Below, in pieces: positions 8,364 to 12,792 of a stretch of DNA of 12,792 nucleotides. This DNA comes from Hemicentrotus pulcherrimus. Lineage: Eukaryota; Echinodermata; Echinoidea; Camarodonta; Strongylocentrotidae. A model generated the notes under the pieces. It was not told the DNA's origin, did no database searches, and saw only the letters and a program-made list of their open reading frames with translations. The stretch covers positions 47,525 through 60,316 of the forward strand of contig BEXV01000071.1 of assembly GCA_003118195.1 (NCBI GenBank), written 5' to 3'. Each line of letters begins with the position of its first letter. Within the stretch, counting starts at the first letter, position 1. The translations under genes and the position numbers were made by a program.

Positions 8364-8678
8364 ATGCGCTTCCAAAGAGCTTTTGGAAATGATTTCCCCA
8401 GGTTTAGCTCCGGCAACCACCCATTACTAAGGCAAGGTGTCCTTAAAAATGAAATAATCTTACCTGGTGCACATTTACTATACGCTTGTGTTGAATGTGG
8501 CAAGATACATCAATGTCTACAAAAGAAGGTTGGTGAACTTGCGAGGATACGTCCGGATCTCGTGATCCCGTCACAATTCGTTGACTTTTTCCCCAGCCCA
8601 CAACGTTGTCGTTGTTGTTTTAGTTTTAACGGCGCAAGACATTCAGTTGTGAATATTAACGCCACTTCTGTTTGTTAG
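8364..8678 (+). other. Small ATG-initiated open frame, Cys-containing, unrecognised
   Basis: Starts at a true ATG and runs 104 codons to TAG. Residues 40-54 read CVECGKIHQC with nearby basic residues, then ELARIRPDLVIPSQFVDFF, a serine/proline turn and RCRCC near residue 83. The CxxC...H..C spacing hints at a metal-binding knuckle, but a second matching pair is not clear. The DNA is less AT-rich than its surroundings. There is no TATA box, no strong acceptor in front and no poly(A) signal just after it. The opposite strand over 8463-8570 also has a plausible reading ending CACCAG|GTAAGA, so strand is uncertain. It could be a small gene, an exon or chance. Confidence 0.2.
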
Positions 8679-9010
8679 CCTTAAGTCGACGGCCTTTTAA
8701 GAAGACTTTTGCAACCCTACTCATTGCTGTTTCAACATATTTCATTAAGCTCCCCAGTGACTATCATTATGGAGGTTAATGTACTGAAGTCGTTAAACTT
8801 GAAGCACCCATGCGAAATGGAGCAGACCTGCTATATTTTTATCGTCCCAAGCTGATAAAGAATACATTTTTTCTTGATGTACCACCATAGTGTTTCTCGT
8901 CACCTACCCAGAATGAATGGGATATGGTGTCAGAAGAAGTTACGAAATAGACACTGATAATCCGACCGTCATTATTATGCTCTCGAGAGATTTTCGTGGT
9001 ATTCATCGGA
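8679..9010. other. Non-coding stretch
   Basis: No supported gene. A minus-strand frame of 121 codons covers 8839-9204, but it owes a proline run to the G tract at 9011-9024 and shows no family motif. TCTCGAGA at 8981-8988 is a short palindrome. Confidence 0.35.
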
Positions 9011-9024
9011 GGGGGGGGGGGGGG
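9011..9024. repeat. G14 homopolymer run
   Basis: Fourteen consecutive G bases, followed by TAAGTT so that the run's end resembles a G|GTAAGT donor. A run this long is prone to slippage and length error in sequencing and can form G-quadruplex structure. Confidence 0.95.
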
Positions 9025-10190
9025 TAAGTTATACACCAGTTGGCACTCGGGAAGGACTCCATTCAACCAAGACTTAGTTTGTAGGTCGAACATAGTGGCT
9101 GGTGTTTGAAGAAAGCCTTTCAATAACTGAGCGATGAAGAGAATGAAATATTTAATAGATAATAGATATGGCTGTCCGGTGAAACCAGAGTCGAAATCTA
9201 TCAATTTTTTCGTTCCCTTATCACTTTAAGGTAGAAACACATAAAACATGGCGCTTTCTAAAAGAAACATTGGATCGAATATGATCAATCGACATTATTA
9301 AAAAAATATTTACAACGGCCACAAAATCGCTTGGGAATACGACCGGCAAACGTTAACTTCCATGGTGCGAATCACTTAATCTCACTGGATTAATTGCCTG
9401 CATGGCAGTTTCCAAAAAACGAGATTTTTAACAGATTCATGTTTTCAAAGAGAAGATGAGCCGCTACTGAATCCAATAAAAGGTAGATTTCCGTTTAGAA
9501 TGGATGTGCCATGATCATTTCCAGGATATTGAAACCTGCGGAAAAGCAGTGATGCAACCCCTAGCGAGATAACTAATATTGATAATAGATAGATTAGCAG
9601 ATGCAATGGGGAGATACGAGCGTATAGTTTCTTACCCAATTATACGAAAGTGTTATTGAATTCTACAAGTTCTAATGTGGATTTCCCATAGAGCTCGGAA
9701 ATTGAATTGCAATTTTATCCCTAATCAAAAGAGCAAATACACAGTATCTTTTTAGAAATGAAAGCACTTTCTACAAGATTTAATGATTAGTTTTTGCCCT
9801 TATGTTAGATCAAATTATTTGATAATTTAACGGATTAGGAATAGGCCTACAGATATGGTGCAATATATTTAATTCTAAATATGATGAAAGATCAACATGT
9901 TTAGTGAGATAATGCCGTCAGTAGGATCCGTAAACCAGCAGCTTTTTCCTGTTATTAAAGACCGATAGTCATTCTCATCTATTCAGCCCTTTAACAAATA
10001 TTTTAAAAATACATATCTCGCTTCCGTCGGTCTTTTGGGTATCGGCCTTCCAGTCCGTCAGTCTGAAAACAAGACAATCCAGTTCTAGTATTCATTATTA
10101 TTTTTAGCGAGGAGGAATCCGTCATAATAATAGTTGAACTATGAACTAGACACATTTTTAGGAGACAGTAAATAAGGCCAAACACAATAG
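9025..10190. other. Non-coding stretch
   Basis: AT-rich, without a convincing gene. The minus-strand frame 9445-9636 encodes a strongly hydrophobic segment (LLIYLLSILVISLGVASLLF) preceded by basic residues, like a type II membrane anchor. It has no ATG and a stop just upstream, so it is not called. ATAGGCCTAC at 9841-9850 is a string I associate with repetitive DNA of some deuterostome genomes. Confidence 0.35.
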
Positions 10191-10198
10191 ACAGGTCA

Positions 10199-10316
10199 GG
10201 GTTTACCCCCTTTCACACAGCCATACACCCACTTATAAATGGCATTACCACCAAAGATACCGACAAGAAAAGACGACCGATGAATAAGGTCAAATAGAAC
10301 ATAATGGGTTTACCCC
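10199..10316 (+). repeat. Short direct repeat GGGTTTACCCC, spacing 107
   Basis: GGGTTTACCCC occurs at 10199-10209 and 10306-10316. Both follow AGGTCA (10193 and 10288) and precede C/A-rich sequence (CACACAGCCATACACCC and AACCCACATACCAACTCACC). GGGTTTACCC also occurs at 650-659 within the degenerate array, followed by another A/C-rich patch, so the three may be relics of one element. Confidence 0.4.
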
Positions 10317-10448
10317 AACCCACATACCAACTCACCACACCGGACTCATCTGCATTATGGGCAAATCAAACACTTATCGGAATGCTTATTGATATACGTG
10401 TACCAGAAACACCCCATGTTCCATCTATTCTCCCCGGGGGCTGATATG

Positions 10449-10516
10449 CTCGATTAATGCAGCGAGAAAGGGAAACATTTTTACGACTCGACTAATTTGT
10501 CGCTTGACTAATCGAG
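10449..10516. repeat. 8-bp perfect inverted repeat around a 52-base spacer
   Basis: CTCGATTA (10449-10456) and TAATCGAG (10509-10516) are exact inverses. The spacer holds a second related phrase, TCGACTAAT, which repeats as TTGACTAAT at the right arm. It may be a small foldback; no function can be inferred. Confidence 0.4.
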
Positions 10517-11371
10517 ATGCACCGTGATAGTACAGTCGTCTAGAGTTGTTGAGGGTTATAAATGAATGATAACAGTTGTACAGGAACTATAACATTTGTA
10601 GATATCATCTGCTACACATTTCCATTATTCATAGCTCGATTTATCCAACAAGCAACAACTTCAAAGAGTATCCTCTCTTTCAAAAAGCCGCAGTTGGTAT
10701 ATAATTTTCTGCATGATTAATCTTGTCTCTTTGTTTACGTATCTTTCATTATCCTAGCTCACGTTTTTCCTTCCTTATATTGCGTCTTTCTTTAAAAAAG
10801 TGCTTTCCTCTCATTCCTGATTTGTTTTCTTTCCGGCTGTTGTCGCATTGCCTTGTGTCTGTCTTGGTGATGCTCTACGCCATATCTTTTGTATTATATC
10901 CACGATCGTCACGTTAATTCTACAAGTAATATTAACATATATATGAAGACATTTTGGGCAGTCATTCAAAAGCATATATGGAGCCAAAATAAATACGTAA
11001 TGGCTACATGCGACACGGGGGCACATGCAATACATCCCCCCCCCTCCATCGAATGACGAAGAACAAACATGAACAGAATGATGGGGATAAGAAGAAAGAG
11101 AAAGAAAGAGAAAAGTGGTAAATGACAAGGAAACAATTAGATAATGAGATTAGGGGACCCCTTCTTACACCCCAACCCTTAATCATGAGTTTAATGAATT
11201 TACATAATCATTTTTTGTGTGGCACTGTTCCCCTGCTTTGACTTGACTTACCCTACGCCAAATGTAACCACGTATTTCAAATCTAATCTAAAACATGACA
11301 AACTTTTTTTAAAAGCTTTCATAATTTCGTTTTCTAATGCCTCCACTGGTTCAACTCCTCCTTTTAAAAGT
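10517..11371. other. Non-coding, low-complexity stretch
   Basis: 10720-10870 is strongly pyrimidine-rich (T/C). A run of nine C bases lies at 11036-11044. 11091-11115 is an AAAGAG-type purine microsatellite. Open frames over this region reflect biased composition. A minus-strand GTAGG|GTAAGT donor-like site lies near 11247, with only a 36-base open interval before it. Confidence 0.4.
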
Positions 11372-11483
11372 ATTCTCACACCCGCACGAAATATTGACAT
11401 TTTGACAAATTCTCAGTCTGGCCAGTCAATTTACACTCACAACCACCTGGACGTGTTCGTCTTACAAATTTTCTTTGAAAAGG
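11372..11483 (+). other. Weak candidate exon, plus strand
   Basis: A pyrimidine-rich stretch (CAACTCCTCCTTTTAAAAG) leads into an interval that stays open in one frame and ends GAAAAGG|GTAAGT, a strong donor at 11484. The peptide (ILTPARNIDILTNSQSGQS...) is unremarkable. The opposite strand here is also open and gives a Cys-containing peptide (RPGGCECKLTGQTENLSKC). The strand is therefore unresolved and the call is weak. Confidence 0.15.
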
Positions 11484-11696
11484 GTAAGTTTTTTTGTTAT
11501 ATTCAGAATGCATTCTGAAACAACCTTGTAGATAAAAAAAAACTCTTTGACTCGTTTTATTTCTATACAGATAGTGTGAAATACACCCACGCAAACAACA
11601 CACACTGATCGGGGGTAGATATGAATATACTAGGTAAACATATCATGTTGCATCTGATTGAAATGTGATTCAGATCAAATTTCCATATCAACATAC

Positions 11697-11885
11697 CTTA
11701 AAATGTCGCTAAAGGTCGGAGAAGTGAATTGTGTACAATTTGACCCAACCAGAACCCATAAATAACAAGGACACTGATTAAATTTCAGCAAGGACAATCG
11801 AAGACATCCTTTTCCACATATAGGTTTAAAAGATTTTCCATCTTGGGGGAGGGCGGGCTTTTTAAACCTTTTTCGTTTAATTAAT
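11697..11885 (-). other. Best-formed candidate internal exon, minus strand
   Basis: Read on the minus strand, a long T tract (TTTTTTTTTTTTATTTTAG, AG at 11887-11886) is followed by 189 open bases ending TTTTAAG|GTATGT, a strong donor with GT at 11696-11695. The open frame enters and leaves in phase 2, so the interval is a multiple of three and could be skipped or inserted without frameshift. The peptide begins LIKRKRFKKP, then has CGKGC (about residue 27), CPC (about 42), a hydrophobic YLWVLV, and GSNCTQFTSPTFSDILR with one N-glycosylation motif (NCT). Five cysteines in 63 residues suggest an extracellular or metal-binding fold, but no family is recognised. The T tract may be only low-complexity DNA. 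Confidence 0.28.
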
Positions 11886-12792
11886 CTAAAATAAAAAAAA
11901 AAACTTTTGGGGAGGGGGTTCAAACAACATTTAGAAACGCTACTGCCTTTTCCGACATTCAGTTTTTCTGTGTGCTTTTTCTTTGGACTTCCAACGATTA
12001 AGTCTAGACAAGACACGATTTTTTTTAAGTTATGAAATGAAGTAAATCGTATTTTATTGTAATATGTTCCCATTGATTATCTAAACACACTTTGTGTGTT
12101 TTTTAGTTTTGAAAAACTACATGTACAATATATAGTCATTAGTCTATATTCTGATGTAAAACTAATCAAGCATTTAAACAAATAAAACCTTCGTCGCTAT
12201 GTTTCATTTTATCTGATTATATACGATACAATGATGGTGCGATAACGTAAATAAACTTATGACTGGAGGCGGGAGAAAAAAGAATCTTTAAAGATTCTGC
12301 GCAAAACTTGTTTCTGCAAGAATCACTTGATAAGGGCTTGTCGTATTTTGTAAAACTACAAGTGTCGCTAAAGTAGCAGCTCAAAGAGAGGATAATTGTT
12401 TTCAATAGTTTATCTGTAACACTTTCAAAGTCGGGAAAGGGGATTTTTTCCAGTTCCCTAACCTAAACACGTAGCATATATCCTCAAGTAGGTAGTTGAA
12501 TTTTATCGGCGACAGACAAGAGGATAAGAGGAAAGGGTCTACTGGAAGAGAAAACCGCTAAATTCGTCAATTCATCCCATTAATTTTTATAAAAAAAATT
12601 TACTGTCTTTTTTATTTTCTTCTTCTCGGTTTTAAAGCTCTCTACCCAAATATAAAATGGCATAATGGAGAGTAGACTTAGGTTTTTGGAGGTTATGAAA
12701 TAAAGAGACTACATTACATTTCTTTTCATTTATTTCATTTATTTGTCCAATGTATTTGTTTCACTCTCATGTAAATAAAGCATCAGGCATAA
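11886..12792. other. AT-rich non-coding end region with hairpins
   Basis: AAACACAC/GTGTGTTT (12083-12101, loop TTT) and TAGTTTT/AAAACTA (12104-12119, loop GA) are adjacent perfect hairpins. AATAAA strings at 12699-12704 and 12774-12779 fit the poly(A) signal consensus but have no gene in front. TTTATTTCATTTATTTG near 12727-12745 is simple AT-rich sequence. Confidence 0.4.
12281..12298. repeat. 18-bp perfect palindrome
   Basis: AGAATCTTTAAAGATTCT equals its own reverse complement. The spacing does not fit a heat-shock element (nGAAnnTTCn). No function is assigned. Confidence 0.75.

Noticed and set aside
8839..9204. 121-codon minus-strand frame with a proline run
   Set aside because: The prolines are the G14 homopolymer read in reverse; there are no family motifs and no start or splice context that stands out.
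9445..9636. Membrane-anchor-like peptide (basic start, 20-residue hydrophobic core, Ser/Gly stem), like a type II Golgi enzyme
   Set aside because: No in-frame ATG, a TAA directly upstream and no acceptor site; T-rich DNA often translates to such segments.
11376..11603. EGF-like module on the minus strand (GCECKLTGQTENLSKC)
   Set aside because: Cysteine spacing does not fit an EGF domain, and the opposite strand has the better splice donor.
11675..12073. Longest open frame (132 codons, minus strand) as a whole gene
   Set aside because: It crosses a long T tract and a TTTTAG acceptor-like site. Only the 11697-11885 part has exon-like borders; the rest is Lys-rich low-complexity translation.
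1..12792. CRISPR array, bacterial operon, integrated virus or defence system
   Set aside because: No regularly spaced repeats, no ribosome-binding-site-led gene string, no polymerase, integrase or capsid motifs on either strand; the sequence character is eukaryotic non-coding.

Overview
The window looks like AT-rich, non-coding or intronic DNA from a eukaryote, most likely a marine invertebrate. The reasons are: no long open frame (the longest is about 130 codons), no operon-like packing, abundant low-complexity and simple repeats, exon-sized open intervals flanked by GT/AG splice-like sites, and three tRNA-derived SINE copies. One SINE carries a body segment (an inverted form of CCTCCGAGGGGACTTAAG) of a kind I associate with SINEs of echinoderms and other marine invertebrates. 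The string ATAGGCCTAC at 9841-9850 points weakly the same way. The species cannot be fixed from sequence alone.

Layout. 1-126 is an open frame entering from the left edge and ending in TAA, possibly the last coding piece of a gene outside the window. 250-1200 is an old, degenerate repeat array with a 38-bp near-perfect hairpin. 1270-1415 is CAA/purine/G-rich simple sequence. 1982-2172 holds a tandem duplication of period 106 with an ambiguous base (N, 2078) beside a G run. 2280-5000 is mostly featureless, apart from an exon-like interval on the minus strand (3378-3498) and weak open frames at 4360-4927. 5039-5184 (minus) and 7553-7830 (plus) are two copies of one SINE family in inverted orientation. 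5996-6144 (minus) is a second, Thr-tRNA-like SINE family. An exon-like interval follows at 6176-6303. 8364-8678 is a small ATG-initiated Cys-containing frame of unknown status. 9011-9024 is a G14 run. 10190-10520 has short direct and inverted repeats. 11697-11885 (minus) is the best-formed internal exon candidate. The last 900 bp are AT-rich with small hairpins and an 18-bp perfect palindrome.

No protein family is recognised with confidence, and no bacterial, viral, CRISPR or other defence system is visible. The exon candidates lie on both strands and do not assemble into one convincing gene; several are probably chance. The most solid results are the SINEs, the inverted SINE pair, the hairpin and the tandem duplication.
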